64,000 bases of DNA from the NCBI RefSeq assembly GCF_900566075.1, contig NZ_UPHU01000001.1:1116001-1180000 (forward strand), read 5' to 3'. A program made the translations under genes and the position numbers. The notes below the pieces were generated by a model, which worked only from the letters and a program-made list of their open reading frames with translations, did no database searches and was not told the origin of the DNA. The DNA comes from Mycobacterium pseudokansasii (GTDB lineage: Bacteria; Actinomycetota; Actinomycetes; Mycobacteriales; Mycobacteriaceae). Below are positions 1 through 11,579 of the stretch, in pieces; positions within the stretch are counted from its first letter, which is position 1; each line of letters begins with the position of its first letter.

Positions 1-96
1 GGTCAGTTCGCGGATGGGCGATCCGGTGGCGTCGACTGTTCCGGCCACCGTGGTCCGCGAGCTCGAACCATCCTGTGCGTGACGGCCGTTACCCAT
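1..96 (-). CDS. Possible 5' end of an unidentified gene, cut by the window edge
   Basis: A minus-strand frame opens at an ATG at 96 and stays open for 32 codons to the window edge, with mostly G/C third positions. It begins MGNGRHAQDG and I recognise no family. It would be divergent from the sigma-factor gene at 232, leaving about 135 bases for promoters. An open stretch this short is common by chance in high-GC DNA, so this is only a possibility. Confidence 0.22.
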   Translation of the reverse strand, partial: MGNGRHAQDGSSSRTTVAGTVDATGSPIRELT

Positions 97-231
97 ATGG
101 GTTACGACGAGACCGGCCCACGATCGGTTCGACACGGGCTTCGTCTGGCGTCCGGCGATCCGGTGCCGCGGTTGGCGGGGCATTGTCTCCTGGCTGTAAC
201 CCCGGCTGATATTGGTCGGTGAAGGAGGGAC

Positions 232-732
232 GTGACGGCACAGTATGAGCCCGTCAACCCGCGGCCGCTGCGCGCGGTGCCCGACGACGGCTACCCCCAC
301 TGGGAAGCCGTGTACCAGGACAACGTGGGCCGGGATGCCGAGGACCTCACCGCCGAGGTCTTCCTCGCCGCGCTGCGACCGCTGCGCCTCACCGCGAGCG
401 TGGCGGAGGTGCGCGCGTACCTGCGTGCCACCGCGCGCACGGTATTGGCCGCGCACTGGCGAGAGACGCTGGGCCGCGAGATAACCTCGATCGAGGACAT
501 CGAACAACCGCCCGATAGCGAGGAAGCGATCAGCACCGCCCCGCAGCGTGTCGCCCACGTGCTCGACGGCCTGCCTGACCGCTATCGCCAAATCCTGGAA
601 TTGCGTTTTCTGCAGGGGAATTCGATCAAACAGTCGGCCGCGGAACTCGGGATAAGCGTCGCCAACGCCAAAGTGCTGCAGCATCGCGCCCTGCGATTGG
701 CGGCACAGGTCAACGAAGAGGGCCGGCGATGA
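232..732 (+). CDS. ECF-type RNA polymerase sigma factor with shortened region 2
   Basis: A 166-residue sigma-70 family protein expected to direct RNA polymerase to a small set of promoters. Region 2.2 is visible as GRDAEDLTAEVFLAAL (about residues 33-48). Region 4 with its helix-turn-helix lies near residues 113-160 (LPDRYRQILELRF, then ELGISVANAKVLQHRAL). The GTG start at 232 follows a clear GGAGGG. Between VYQDNV and GRDAEDLT about 15 residues normally present in region 2.1 are missing in frame, so core binding may be impaired. The stop overlaps the start of the next gene (ATGA), which places it in an operon with a membrane Rieske protein likely to be its partner or regulator. Confidence 0.8.
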   Translation: MTAQYEPVNPRPLRAVPDDGYPHWEAVYQDNVGRDAEDLTAEVFLAALRPLRLTASVAEVRAYLRATARTVLAAHWRETLGREITSIEDIEQPPDSEEAISTAPQRVAHVLDGLPDRYRQILELRFLQGNSIKQSAAELGISVANAKVLQHRALRLAAQVNEEGRR

Positions 733-1436
733 CCGCGCGCAACGTACGCCGCTACATCGACGAGCTCCTCCAGGGCCGCCGGCCCAAGCCATTCCGGCCC
801 GACGAGTTCGAAGCGGCGCAGATCCGCACGGCAATCGAGTTGCGCGGGTCGCGGCCTGGAGCTGAGGTAACCGACGCTCCGCGCGAGGACTTCCTTGCCG
901 ACCTGCACCAACGCCTTACGGAGCAGATGGCAGGCGCCGCAACGGATTCGGCACCGCAGCACAGCGCCACGCGCCGTCACGTCATCGTCGGCACCTCGGC
1001 CGCTGCCGCCGCCGCGGTGGCCGCGGTTGCCATCGATCGAGCCGTAATCGGCGATCGGGCAGGCGGACCCGCGGCCGTCGCCGGACGGTTCACCCCCAAC
1101 GACGGAAGCTGGCAGCGAGTCGCGGCCAGTGCCGAGGGTCCTGACGACCGCATGCGCCCGTTCGATCTCGGCTCGATCAGTGGGTTCGTCCGCCGCGTCG
1201 ACGGCAAACCCCAAGCCGTATCCGGAGTGTGCACCCATCAGGGATGCCGGCTGTGGTTCGACGCACCCGATGATCGGCTGCGCTGCCCGTGTCACTCGAC
1301 ATCGTTCGCGCCGACCGGGCAAGTGCTCACCCATCAATTGCCGATCGCACCAAAGCCGGTGTCCGCAGTGATGGTTCGCGAAGCCGACGGTTTCATCGAG
1401 GTCTTCGCGCCGGTGCGCCACGACCAATCCGGCTGA
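729..1436 (+). CDS. Membrane-anchored Rieske [2Fe-2S] protein, possible redox anti-sigma factor
   Basis: A 235-residue protein in three parts: an N-terminal soluble region of about 80 residues, an Ala-rich membrane segment (about 84-103) preceded by an RR pair, and a C-terminal Rieske domain. The cluster ligands are visible as C168-T-H170 and C186-x-x-H189; C173 and C188 can form the disulfide typical of bc1-type Rieske domains. The ATG overlaps the sigma factor stop, so the two are translationally coupled. The order (cytoplasmic N-terminus, one membrane helix, external sensor) resembles a membrane anti-sigma factor with a redox-active outer domain. That role is inference; an electron-transfer protein is the alternative. 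Confidence 0.75.
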   Translation: MTARNVRRYIDELLQGRRPKPFRPDEFEAAQIRTAIELRGSRPGAEVTDAPREDFLADLHQRLTEQMAGAATDSAPQHSATRRHVIVGTSAAAAAAVAAVAIDRAVIGDRAGGPAAVAGRFTPNDGSWQRVAASAEGPDDRMRPFDLGSISGFVRRVDGKPQAVSGVCTHQGCRLWFDAPDDRLRCPCHSTSFAPTGQVLTHQLPIAPKPVSAVMVREADGFIEVFAPVRHDQSG

Positions 1437-1510
1437 CCGGCGTAACCCGCCGCCGTATCCATTGGTGACCATCGACGGGCTCGGCCCAACCACTCGATCA
1501 CGGAGGTGCC

Positions 1511-2336
1511 ATGTCGCCGGTGCTACTCAGATATCACGTCACCGCAGTGGCTTTGAGCGTGGCGCTGGCCGGGTGCGCGGGTTCGCGGCCCGTTAGCCAA
1601 CCGGCGCCGACGTTCGGCTACCGCGCGGACGCGACCCCGGGGTTGTCGGCGATGTCGGCACCGCCGGCTACACAACGGATTTCGTCATCCACACCGGCGA
1701 CCTCACCCACCTGTCCACTCTCGACCAGTTCGATCAGGTGAAGCAGATGGTGAGCGGCCTGAAGACATCACATGTCTTTACCGTCCCCGGCGAGCACGAC
1801 TCGGTCGACGATGCCGGGCAAAATTACCGCAGCGTCTTCGGCGCGGGAACCCGCGGCGGTGGCTGGTACAGCTTCGACGTCGCGGGTGTCCATGTGATCG
1901 CCCTGGTGAATACGCTGAATATGAACAAGCTCGGGCATCTGGGGGTCGAGCAACTGGAGTTCATCGAAAGAGATGTCGCGCGGCTGTCCAGTGATACCCC
2001 GATCATCGTGGTCAGCCACATCCCATTGTTCGCGATGTACCCGGACTGGGGCTGGGGCACCGACGACGCCGCTCAGGCGCTGCACTATCTACGCCGGTTC
2101 TCATCCGTTACCTGCCTCAATGGTCATGTGCACCAACTCTTTCCCAGGTCGAAGGCAATGTGACGTTTTGCAGCGGTACGACGACCGCCTACCCGCTGCC
2201 ACGTCCGGGTGATGGGTCGGCTCCCAGGCCGGTTACGCTGCCCGCCGGTCGGCTCGGTGACGCGCTCGGCATCCGCGAGGTGAGCTATACCCACGGTGAG
2301 CACCAGCTGGCCTTGAAAGAGCGAACACTGCAATGA
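1511..2336 (+). pseudogene. Broken lipoprotein metallophosphoesterase
   Basis: Remnant of a secreted calcineurin-like phosphoesterase. The first frame (1511-1741) gives a lipoprotein signal ending in VALAGC. The enzyme resumes in another frame near 1640, with HTGDLTH, then GEHD, VSHIP and GHVH (1738-2163). A second frameshift near 2140 moves the C-terminus, VEGNVTF onward, to a third frame ending at 2336. The segment that should carry the first metal motif (D-x-H) between signal and domain is absent, so at least one deletion and two frameshifts are needed to explain it. It was probably the third gene of the sigma-Rieske operon. Sequencing error could explain single shifts but not the missing motif. 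Confidence 0.8.
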
Positions 2337-2719
2337 CGTCGACGGAGAAGATGCTTCGTTTCGGCTTCGCGGTGTCGGTGGCCGTCAGCGCCGTCAGCCA
2401 TGCCTACCTGTATGTCCGTGGATACCAACACATCCCGGTGATCGGCGCCGCGTTTCTCGTCGGGGCCGGCGTCTCGTTCGCAGTCGCGGTGTTGATTCTG
2501 TTCGGCGGTCCTGGGTGGTTGTGCTGGGTAGCGGCCGCGGCGGCGGGGGGCTCGTTGACCGCTTTCGCCCTGTCGCGGACCGTCGGGACTTTCGGCTTTT
2601 CCGAACGTGGCTGGGATCCCGCACCGCACGCGGGGGTTAGTGCCGGAGCTGAACTGGCGACGGTGGCGCTGTGGGTCGCCGTCGTCGCCGCCCGCCGAAG
2701 GTCGTTGCGGCGGTCGTAG
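2333..2719 (+). CDS. Small membrane protein of unknown function
   Basis: A 128-residue hydrophobic protein with four probable membrane helices (about residues 8-27, 34-56, 60-79 and 104-120) and an Arg-rich C-terminus (ARRRSLRRS). I do not recognise the family. Its ATG overlaps the stop of the broken phosphoesterase (ATGA), which suggests that it was the last gene of the sigma-Rieske-phosphoesterase operon and may now depend on disrupted translational coupling. The roughly 145 bases after it contain no gene. Confidence 0.6.
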   Translation: MTSTEKMLRFGFAVSVAVSAVSHAYLYVRGYQHIPVIGAAFLVGAGVSFAVAVLILFGGPGWLCWVAAAAAGGSLTAFALSRTVGTFGFSERGWDPAPHAGVSAGAELATVALWVAVVAARRRSLRRS

Positions 2720-2865
2720 CTTGGGGAAACGCAGACATCCCGCTTTGCGGGAGGCGACGAGTGTGCAAGCCGCCGGGCAACTGCGGCCTCTTCTGCTGCC
2801 CGAAGCCGCCCGGAAGCTAACGGCTAGCGGCTAATTCACATCCGGCAAACGCCAGGACATCCGCG

Positions 2866-3957
2866 TTACGGCAACGCAGCCTGGGCATCAGCGCGGTACT
2901 GCGGCCGGCTGCGAGCAGCGGATTTCCCCTTCATTAAGCGGGTTTTGCAAGACAGCGCAGGCTTTTCCACCAGGAACCAGCTCAGCGCGGCTATCGGCAG
3001 CGTGGCCAGGGTCGCAATGCCCCACAACGCAAATGGGTTCATGCTGTCCAGCCCGCCGATAACCAGCAACCGCTGAATCGGGAACGCGAAGATGTACACG
3101 CCATATGACAGATCCGTACGCAAGGAAAAGTGTCTGTTGCTGATCAGCGCACCCGAAACGATGATGGCGTAGGCAAGCGGAACCGCGGCGATCACCCGAT
3201 AGTTGGGCAGCAACCCGCAGGCGAGGACGACGACCACACTCACCGCGACCAGCGACCACCGTGCGGGTATCACGTTCCGGCATTGGTAGATCAGCGCGCC
3301 GGCGAAAAACATGACGGCAAAGCGTGCGGCATTCTGTTCGGGCCTCGGGACTTCCCAGGTCGTCGGCGCCACCACCGCCGACCACAACACTGCCAGTGCT
3401 GTCGCCGCGGGCAGCAGCCACATCCGACCGAGGAGTCCGGTGACGCCAAGTATCACCACGGCCAGGTAGCACACCAGTTCCCATCCAAGCGTCCACAACG
3501 AGCCGTTCCACGAACCCGGGAATGGGATCCCGCTCGGTGTTCCCCCGATGTCGGCCTTGAATACCCATACCGCACCGTTCTTGACGATGTACTCGATCGG
3601 CGCGGCCGAAAAAAGCAGTCTCGCGGCCGGGCCACCTTGAATCGCCACACCGAGCGGTGCGATGACAAAGGCGGTGATGATCAAACAGATGTAGAAGGCG
3701 GGCAGTATCCGAAGTCCTCGGGCGACCAGGTAGTCGCGGACCTTGGGGTTGCGTAGCCAACTCGACGTGATCAGGAATCCCGATATCGCGAAGAATCCGT
3801 CGACATGCACCGAGCTGAGAAGTTGACGAACCGCCGGGACACCCACGTCGCGGCCGGTGAGTGGGAAGGAGTGCCACAGGATCACCGCGATCGCCAGGGC
3901 GAGCCGAAATGCATTCAGCGCGTTTTTTCGCGGGTCGAATTGTTCCCCTAGTGTCAT
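2866..3957 (-). CDS. Acyltransferase-3 family membrane protein
   Basis: A roughly 363-residue integral membrane protein of the acyltransferase-3 (OafA/YrhL-like) family, which moves acetyl or other acyl groups onto cell-surface sugars or lipids. The typical start FDPRKNALNAFR leads into the first membrane helix with the conserved His in LWHSFPLTG, then HVDGFFAISGFLI in the second conserved loop. About ten hydrophobic helices follow. I take the ATG at 3957 as start because the family begins at this point; a TTG at 4014 would add 19 residues. It stands alone, convergent with the gene at 2333. The acceptor cannot be told from sequence. Confidence 0.85.
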   Translation of the reverse strand: MTLGEQFDPRKNALNAFRLALAIAVILWHSFPLTGRDVGVPAVRQLLSSVHVDGFFAISGFLITSSWLRNPKVRDYLVARGLRILPAFYICLIITAFVIAPLGVAIQGGPAARLLFSAAPIEYIVKNGAVWVFKADIGGTPSGIPFPGSWNGSLWTLGWELVCYLAVVILGVTGLLGRMWLLPAATALAVLWSAVVAPTTWEVPRPEQNAARFAVMFFAGALIYQCRNVIPARWSLVAVSVVVVLACGLLPNYRVIAAVPLAYAIIVSGALISNRHFSLRTDLSYGVYIFAFPIQRLLVIGGLDSMNPFALWGIATLATLPIAALSWFLVEKPALSCKTRLMKGKSAARSRPQYRADAQAALP

Positions 3958-4148
3958 CCGTTCCAGCCTGTCGTCGCGCTTCGTGCTCGGCGCGGCAGCT
4001 CCAGACAACGACAACTGGCGGATCGCGCTGCGGCCTGGAGGTTGCGCTGCAGGTAAATTTACGTCGCGGACCAGGCGGATGTGCTGTTATTCGCCATCCT
4101 TCACCCGGCTTCGGAGCGGTGACGGCATCGAGGTAGCCGATGCGCCTG

Positions 4149-4646
4149 CTAGGGGCAGGTGACGTCGACCTCGAACGGCTTGTGGACCTGCTGACCGGCG
4201 TTGTCGACGCCGCTGGCCACACCGGTGATGTGGTAGCTGTTGCCGGTCTTGGTGGCGCTGGCGTTCTCGTCGGGCACACCCTCGGTGAAGCTCATGACCA
4301 CGCCGTCGACGGTACCCAAGCCGGCGCTGTGGACCACCGACCCGTCCGGCTCCAAGCCGACGATGATTCCCGTTGCCATGTCTCCGACGGCGATGGAGAA
4401 CCTTCCGGCATTCGTCGAGCACACCACCGGGCCACTGACGTTTTGCGGCTGGCCGCCGATGATGACCTTGGTTTCTCCCGACGCGGCCGGGGTGCTGCTC
4501 GATGCGGGCGCCGACGTCGAACTCGAGGCGGCGCTCGGAGACGTGGTGGAGCTGGATGATGGTCCGGACTTGTTGTCGTTGGAGCATCCCGCCACACCCG
4601 CGACGATGGTCGCCGCCCCGACGGCGATCAACAACTCACGCTTCAC
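4149..4646 (-). CDS. LpqH-like (19 kDa antigen family) lipoprotein
   Basis: A 165-residue lipoprotein: a signal peptide beginning with GTG-encoded Met-Lys-Arg, lipobox VAGC with acylated Cys21, a Ser/Thr/Ala-rich linker to about residue 57, then a domain similar to LpqH (Rv3763). The domain carries two cysteines (PVVCST and DVTCP) that probably form a disulfide. The start at 4646 is set by an AAGGAGAA site just upstream and by the family start; the open frame runs further upstream without meaning. LpqH proteins are exported, glycosylated surface lipoproteins recognised by Toll-like receptor 2. Its place beside rmlC differs from the H37Rv lpqH locus, so it is probably a paralogue. Confidence 0.85.
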   Translation of the reverse strand: MKRELLIAVGAATIVAGVAGCSNDNKSGPSSSSTTSPSAASSSTSAPASSSTPAASGETKVIIGGQPQNVSGPVVCSTNAGRFSIAVGDMATGIIVGLEPDGSVVHSAGLGTVDGVVMSFTEGVPDENASATKTGNSYHITGVASGVDNAGQQVHKPFEVDVTCP

Positions 4647-4737
4647 CAAGTTCTCCTTCGGATAGGTCTGCACCTGCCATACCGGCAGATCTTCTGAAGC
4701 AGTATGTATGGCGGCGTAGCCGGCGTACAGATGCGTT

Positions 4738-5346
4738 TTACTCGCCGCGCAGCGCGTCGATGAATTTCTGGGTCGCTGCCCAGGTCGGCAGAACGCCCGT
4801 GGCGCGTACCTCGTCGAGACTGGGGGCAGCTGCGTCGCGGTCGGACAGGCTGGCCGCCACACCGTCGACCAACGGCCAGTCGATGGCCAGCGATGGATCC
4901 GTCGCGCAGATGGTGTGCTCGCGCTGCGGGTTGTACTCCGCCGAGCACAGATACATCACGGTCGAATTATCTTGGAGCGCAAGGAAACCATGCGCCAAGC
5001 CTTCGGAAATGTAAACCGACCGGCGGGCCACGTCGTCGAGCACTACCGAGTCCCATCGTCCGAATGTCGGTGAACCCAAACGGATATCGACGACGACATC
5101 GAATACCGAGCCGGACACGCAGGTCACATATTTGGCCTGGCCCGGCGGCAGCTCGGCGAAATGCAGGCCGCGCAGGACGCCGGCTGCCGATACCGAGCAA
5201 TTGGCTTGCCGGACGTCCAAACGATGACCCGCGAAGGTGCTGAAGCCGCGCTCGGTAAGCCATTCGAAGAACAATCCGCGCGAATCGCCGTGGATGGTAG
5301 GGCTGATCTCCCAGGCGCCGGGGATGTCGAGTTCACGTACCTTCAT
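4738..5346 (-). CDS. rmlC: dTDP-4-dehydrorhamnose 3,5-epimerase
   Basis: A 202-residue cupin-fold epimerase that converts dTDP-4-keto-6-deoxyglucose to dTDP-4-keto-rhamnose, third step of dTDP-L-rhamnose synthesis; rhamnose links arabinogalactan to peptidoglycan in mycobacteria. Recognisable blocks are GDSRGLFFEW, the catalytic His region GVLRGLHF, and the Tyr-containing MYLCSAEYNP. Length is normal for the family. Its ATG lies one base after the rmlB stop, so both are read from the same message. The order matches Rv3464-Rv3465. Confidence 0.95.
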   Translation of the reverse strand: MKVRELDIPGAWEISPTIHGDSRGLFFEWLTERGFSTFAGHRLDVRQANCSVSAAGVLRGLHFAELPPGQAKYVTCVSGSVFDVVVDIRLGSPTFGRWDSVVLDDVARRSVYISEGLAHGFLALQDNSTVMYLCSAEYNPQREHTICATDPSLAIDWPLVDGVAASLSDRDAAAPSLDEVRATGVLPTWAATQKFIDALRGE

Positions 5347-5347
5347 G

Positions 5348-6352
<1,005 letters not shown>

Positions 6353-6525
6353 CTAACGGGTCGACCCGGCGTCCCGGCCAGTTCGGTGGGTGCCGGCAAT
6401 ATCGTCTCGTCGGTCTCCCAGCCGCAGTGTTCGTGGAGACATCGGCCCAGGTATGGCCGGATACCGAACTGACCCAGGCCGGGCTTGACGGGAACTGCGT
6501 CCGTCACGAGCCGGTTATACCCGTT

Positions 6526-7419
6526 TCACGACGGTGTGAGCCCGAGTGGACCGGCCAATTCGGCGAGCGCCGGGATCAGGTTCTCCGCTTTGGTCAGGAC
6601 CTGAACGGGGACATGGTCGGCGCCGGCGTCGAGGTGCTGCTTGAGCCGTGCCGCGATCGCCTCCGGGGTGCCGTGGGCGACCACTGCGTCGACCAGGCGG
6701 TCGCTGCCAGGCCGGGCGATGTCGTCGTCGCTGAAGCCCAGCCGCTTCCAGTTGTTGCGGTAATTGGCGAGGTTGAAATAGATATCGAGGGCCTTGCGGC
6801 CCACCGAACGGGCCTGCTCGGAGTCTGTGGTCAGCACCACCTTGTGTTCGGGCGCCAGAAACGCCGACGGGCCGATCAGTTCGCGGGCGTGCGCGGTGTG
6901 CTCGGGAGTGGTCAGGTAGGGGTGGGCCCCGGCGCTGCGTTCGGCCGACAGCTTGAGCACCCGGGGACCCAGGGCCGCCACCACGCGTCGGTCGGCCGGC
7001 ACGCCATACTCGTCCAGCTGGTCCAGGTACTGCACCAGGGCGTCGTAAGGCTTGCGGTACTCGGCGGTCGCCTCGGGGTGGCCGACGCCGATACCCAGCA
7101 GGAAACGGCCCGGGTAGGCCCTGTCGATCCGCTGGAACGACTCGGCGACCGGCTTCGCGGCCGCTGACCAGATGTTGACGATGCCGGTGGCCACGTGCAG
7201 GGTGGTCGTCGCCTCGAGAATCGGTTCCACCCAGGCCAGCTCCGCGGGCGGCGAACCGCCCACCCAGACGGCCCCGTAGCCCAGGGCTTCGATTTCTTTG
7301 GCTTGCTGGGGGGTTACACCGCGTCCGAAGGATCCGAACCGGCCGAGGTCCGGGTTGCCGGCCGCAGAGCTGGTTTGATCCTCGGGAGCGTTGGGGGCAC
7401 TGGGAGCAGAATCGGTCAC
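6526..7419 (-). CDS. LLM-class F420-dependent oxidoreductase
   Basis: A 297-residue TIM-barrel flavin/F420 oxidoreductase (luciferase-like monooxygenase class). Characteristic blocks are EIEALGYGAVWVGGSPP, LHVATGIVNIW and RFLLGIGVGHPE. It corresponds in position to Rv3463. The GTG at 7419 is chosen because family similarity begins soon after; the frame stays open upstream only because it runs through a tandem repeat lacking stops. Substrate unknown. It is divergent from the ribosomal operon that begins with infA. Confidence 0.85.
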   Translation of the reverse strand: MTDSAPSAPNAPEDQTSSAAGNPDLGRFGSFGRGVTPQQAKEIEALGYGAVWVGGSPPAELAWVEPILEATTTLHVATGIVNIWSAAAKPVAESFQRIDRAYPGRFLLGIGVGHPEATAEYRKPYDALVQYLDQLDEYGVPADRRVVAALGPRVLKLSAERSAGAHPYLTTPEHTAHARELIGPSAFLAPEHKVVLTTDSEQARSVGRKALDIYFNLANYRNNWKRLGFSDDDIARPGSDRLVDAVVAHGTPEAIAARLKQHLDAGADHVPVQVLTKAENLIPALAELAGPLGLTPS

Positions 7420-7450
7420 GGTTGGTCCAACCCGCCGGTCCGGGCACGCT

Positions 7451-7510
7451 ATTCCGGTCGATTCGGGTCGATTCCGGTCGATTCGGGTCGATTCCGGTCG
7501 ATTCCGGTCG
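7451..7510. repeat. Six tandem decamers between the F420 oxidoreductase gene and infA
   Basis: Six copies of ATTC[C/G]GGTCG stand end to end: the first four alternate between the C and G forms and the last two are both the C form. The period is exactly 10 bases, close to one helical turn. The array lies in the 284-base divergent intergenic region, just upstream of the best candidate infA promoter. Confidence 0.9.
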
Positions 7511-7514
7511 GGTT

Positions 7515-7544
7515 TTGCGTCGGACGCGGCAATGCGAGTATTGT
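7515..7544 (+). promoter_or_regulatory. Candidate promoter of the infA-rpoA ribosomal operon
   Basis: TTGCGT at 7515-7520 and TATTGT at 7539-7544 are separated by 18 bases and fit a housekeeping mycobacterial promoter (TANNNT -10). It lies directly after the decamer array and would give a leader of about 150 bases before infA. Assignment is by motif only. Confidence 0.4.
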
Positions 7545-7703
7545 GGACCAACGGTGCGGCGCCCGTGCCGGCTTCTGGCCTGCCCAGTCCCGAAATTTCT
7601 CGGAACGCTTCGCGGAATTTCCACCACCGGCTCACGTTTGTAGTCGGGCAGGTGCTGCGCCGAACCCGGTGCACTGACAAGAAGTGAGGATCGCCAGAAC
7701 GCA

Positions 7704-7925
7704 ATGGCCAAGAAGGACGGCGCCATCGAGGTCGAGGGTCGCGTGGTAGAGCCCCTGCCCAATGCCATGTTTCGCATTGAGCTGGAAAACGGCCACAAGG
7801 TGCTCGCCCACATCAGCGGCAAGATGCGGCAGCACTACATCCGCATCCTGCCCGAGGACCGCGTGGTGGTGGAGTTGTCTCCCTACGACCTGTCCCGGGG
7901 CCGCATCGTGTACCGGTACAAGTAG
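7704..7925 (+). CDS. infA: Translation initiation factor IF-1
   Basis: A 73-residue S1/OB-fold protein ([20 protein letters not shown], ending [10 protein letters not shown]) that occupies the ribosomal A site during initiation and assists IF-2 and IF-3. Length and sequence match mycobacterial IF-1. First gene of the infA-rpmJ-rpsM-rpsK-rpsD-rpoA-rplQ-truA operon. Confidence 0.97.
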
Positions 7926-7974
7926 CCGCACTGGCATTGAGACCAAAGACCCAGAGAACAGGACCGAGACTGCC

Positions 7975-8088
7975 GTGAAGGTGAACCCGAGCGTCAAGCC
8001 GATCTGTGACAAGTGCAGGGTGATCCGTCGGCACGGGCGGGTCATGGTGATCTGCTCCGATCCACGCCACAAGCAGCGGCAGGGCTAG
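7975..8088 (+). CDS. rpmJ: 50S ribosomal protein L36
   Basis: A 37-residue protein read from a GTG at 7975: [14 protein letters not shown], then [20 protein letters not shown]. The cysteines of CDKC, the one in MVIC and the following His form the zinc-binding set of the C+ type L36. The gene lies 49 bases after infA. Confidence 0.97.
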
Positions 8089-8274
8089 TCAAGGCGTCCG
8101 CCGGACCCGGCCGAGCACACCAGACAACTGAATGCAGACCTCCCAGCACCAATGAGCGGCTGGCATTTGTAGAGATGGGCCAGCTCATCCACGCCCGGAC
8201 GGAGGCCGGGCCCCGCAAGTTTGGCGGGAACGGACTGGGACCACACCTCCGCCGAGAAAGAGGAAACGCCACCT

Positions 8275-8649
8275 ATGGCTCGATTAGTCGGCGTCGACCT
8301 GCCGCGCGACAAGCGGATGGAGGTCGCCCTGACCTACATCTACGGCATCGGCCGTACCCGCTCCAACGAAATTCTGGCCGCCACCGGCATCGACCGGGAC
8401 CTGCGTACCAGGGATCTCACCGACGACCAGCTCACCCATCTGCGTGACTACATCGAAGCGAACCTGAAGGTCGAGGGTGACCTGCGCCGCGAGGTGCAGG
8501 CCGACATTCGCCGCAAGATCGAAATCGGCTGCTACCAGGGTCTGCGGCATCGCCGTGGGCTGCCGGTGCGTGGCCAGCGGACCAAGACGAACGCACGGAC
8601 CCGTAAAGGTCCCAAGCGCACCATCGCAGGCAAGAAGAAGGCCAGGTAA
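8275..8649 (+). CDS. rpsM: 30S ribosomal protein S13
   Basis: A 124-residue S13 of the 30S head, contacting the P-site tRNA and the bridge to the 50S subunit. It begins [14 protein letters not shown] with the TYIYGIGR segment and ends in a basic tail ([13 protein letters not shown]). The ATG at 8275 follows GAGAAAGAGGAAA; upstream in-frame codons are leader. About 185 bases after rpmJ contain no gene. Confidence 0.97.
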   Translation: MARLVGVDLPRDKRMEVALTYIYGIGRTRSNEILAATGIDRDLRTRDLTDDQLTHLRDYIEANLKVEGDLRREVQADIRRKIEIGCYQGLRHRRGLPVRGQRTKTNARTRKGPKRTIAGKKKAR

Positions 8650-8652
8650 CCG

Positions 8653-9081
8653 ATGCCACCCGCCAAGAAAACAGCAAGCGGCGCCGCCAAGAAGGGTCAA
8701 AAGGGACAGAAGACCCGGAGGCGGGAAAAGAAGAACGTCCCGCACGGCGCCGCCCACATCAAGAGCACCTTCAACAACACGATCGTGACGATCACCGATC
8801 CCCAGGGCAATGTCATCGCCTGGGCGTCGTCGGGTCATGTCGGGTTCAAGGGTTCTCGGAAGTCGACGCCGTTCGCCGCGCAGCTGGCCGCGGAGAACGC
8901 CGCGCGCAAGGCACAGGAGCACGGGGTCCGCAAGGTCGACGTGTTCGTCAAGGGGCCGGGCTCAGGCCGTGAGACTGCGATCCGCTCATTGCAGGCCGCC
9001 GGCTTGGAGGTCGGCGCGATTTCCGATGTCACCCCCCAGCCGCACAACGGCGTCCGCCCACCCAAGCGCAGAAGGGTCTAG
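8653..9081 (+). CDS. rpsK: 30S ribosomal protein S11
   Basis: A 142-residue S11 of the 30S platform. A Lys-rich N-terminus ([18 protein letters not shown]) precedes the conserved body with [10 protein letters not shown] and [20 protein letters not shown], and ends PPKRRRV. It starts 3 bases after the rpsM stop. Confidence 0.97.
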   Translation: MPPAKKTASGAAKKGQKGQKTRRREKKNVPHGAAHIKSTFNNTIVTITDPQGNVIAWASSGHVGFKGSRKSTPFAAQLAAENAARKAQEHGVRKVDVFVKGPGSGRETAIRSLQAAGLEVGAISDVTPQPHNGVRPPKRRRV

Positions 9082-9090
9082 CAGACAACC

Positions 9091-10868
<1,778 letters not shown>

Positions 10869-10955
10869 ATGGCGCCGGTGACGATGCGGGCCGCTAGCGG
10901 CCCGCTGAGGAGCCGGACAATTGGACTCAGCGCGATCTAGACAGGAGCGTCAGCA

Positions 10956-11579
10956 ATGCCCAAGCCCACCAAGGGCCCACGACTCGGCGGGTCATCGTCG
11001 CACCAGAAGGCGATCCTGGCCAACCTGGCCACGTCCCTGTTCGAGCACGGCCGGATCACAACCACCGAGCCCAAGGCTCGGGCGTTGCGCCCGTACGCGG
11101 AGAAGCTGATCACCCACGCCAAGAAGGGCACGCTGCACAATCGGCGCGAGGTGCTCAAGAAAATCCGCGACAAGGATGTGGTGCACACGCTGTTCGCCGA
11201 GATCGGGCCGTTCTTCTCCGACCGCGATGGCGGCTACACCCGCATCATCAAGGTCGAGCCGCGTAAGGGCGACAACGCTCCGATGGCCGTGATCGAGCTG
11301 GTGCGGGAGAAGACGGTGACGGCCGAGGCGGATCGGGCACGGCGGGTGAAGGCGTCGAAGACGGCCGCCGTCGGTGGAGACACCCCGGTGGCGGCCGCGG
11401 CGGCGCCGCAGGCGGCGGTCGAGCCTGAAGCCGCGGTCGGAACGACCGCCGAAGAGGTCGCCGAAGAGGCTGCCGACGAAGTGGCCGGAGGGGCCGAGCC
11501 TGCCGACGAGGCCACCGAAGAGGCCACCGAAGAGGCCGAGGCGGCCACCGAGGACGCCGAAGGAGCCACGAAGGATTAG
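10956..11579 (+). CDS. rplQ: 50S ribosomal protein L17 with long acidic Ala/Glu tail
   Basis: A 207-residue protein. The first roughly 117 residues are normal L17 ([20 protein letters not shown] onward, [16 protein letters not shown]). The rest is an Ala/Glu/Thr-rich low-complexity extension with EEATEE-type repeats. H37Rv L17 also carries a tail but, from memory, a shorter one (about 180 residues in total). The tail's +1 frame reads as an Arg/Pro-rich run that continues into truA without a stop. Confidence 0.95.
   Translation: MPKPTKGPRLGGSSSHQKAILANLATSLFEHGRITTTEPKARALRPYAEKLITHAKKGTLHNRREVLKKIRDKDVVHTLFAEIGPFFSDRDGGYTRIIKVEPRKGDNAPMAVIELVREKTVTAEADRARRVKASKTAAVGGDTPVAAAAAPQAAVEPEAAVGTTAEEVAEEAADEVAGGAEPADEATEEATEEAEAATEDAEGATKD

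Noticed and set aside
7451..7510. CRISPR array
   Set aside because: Direct 10-base units without spacers and no cas genes nearby.
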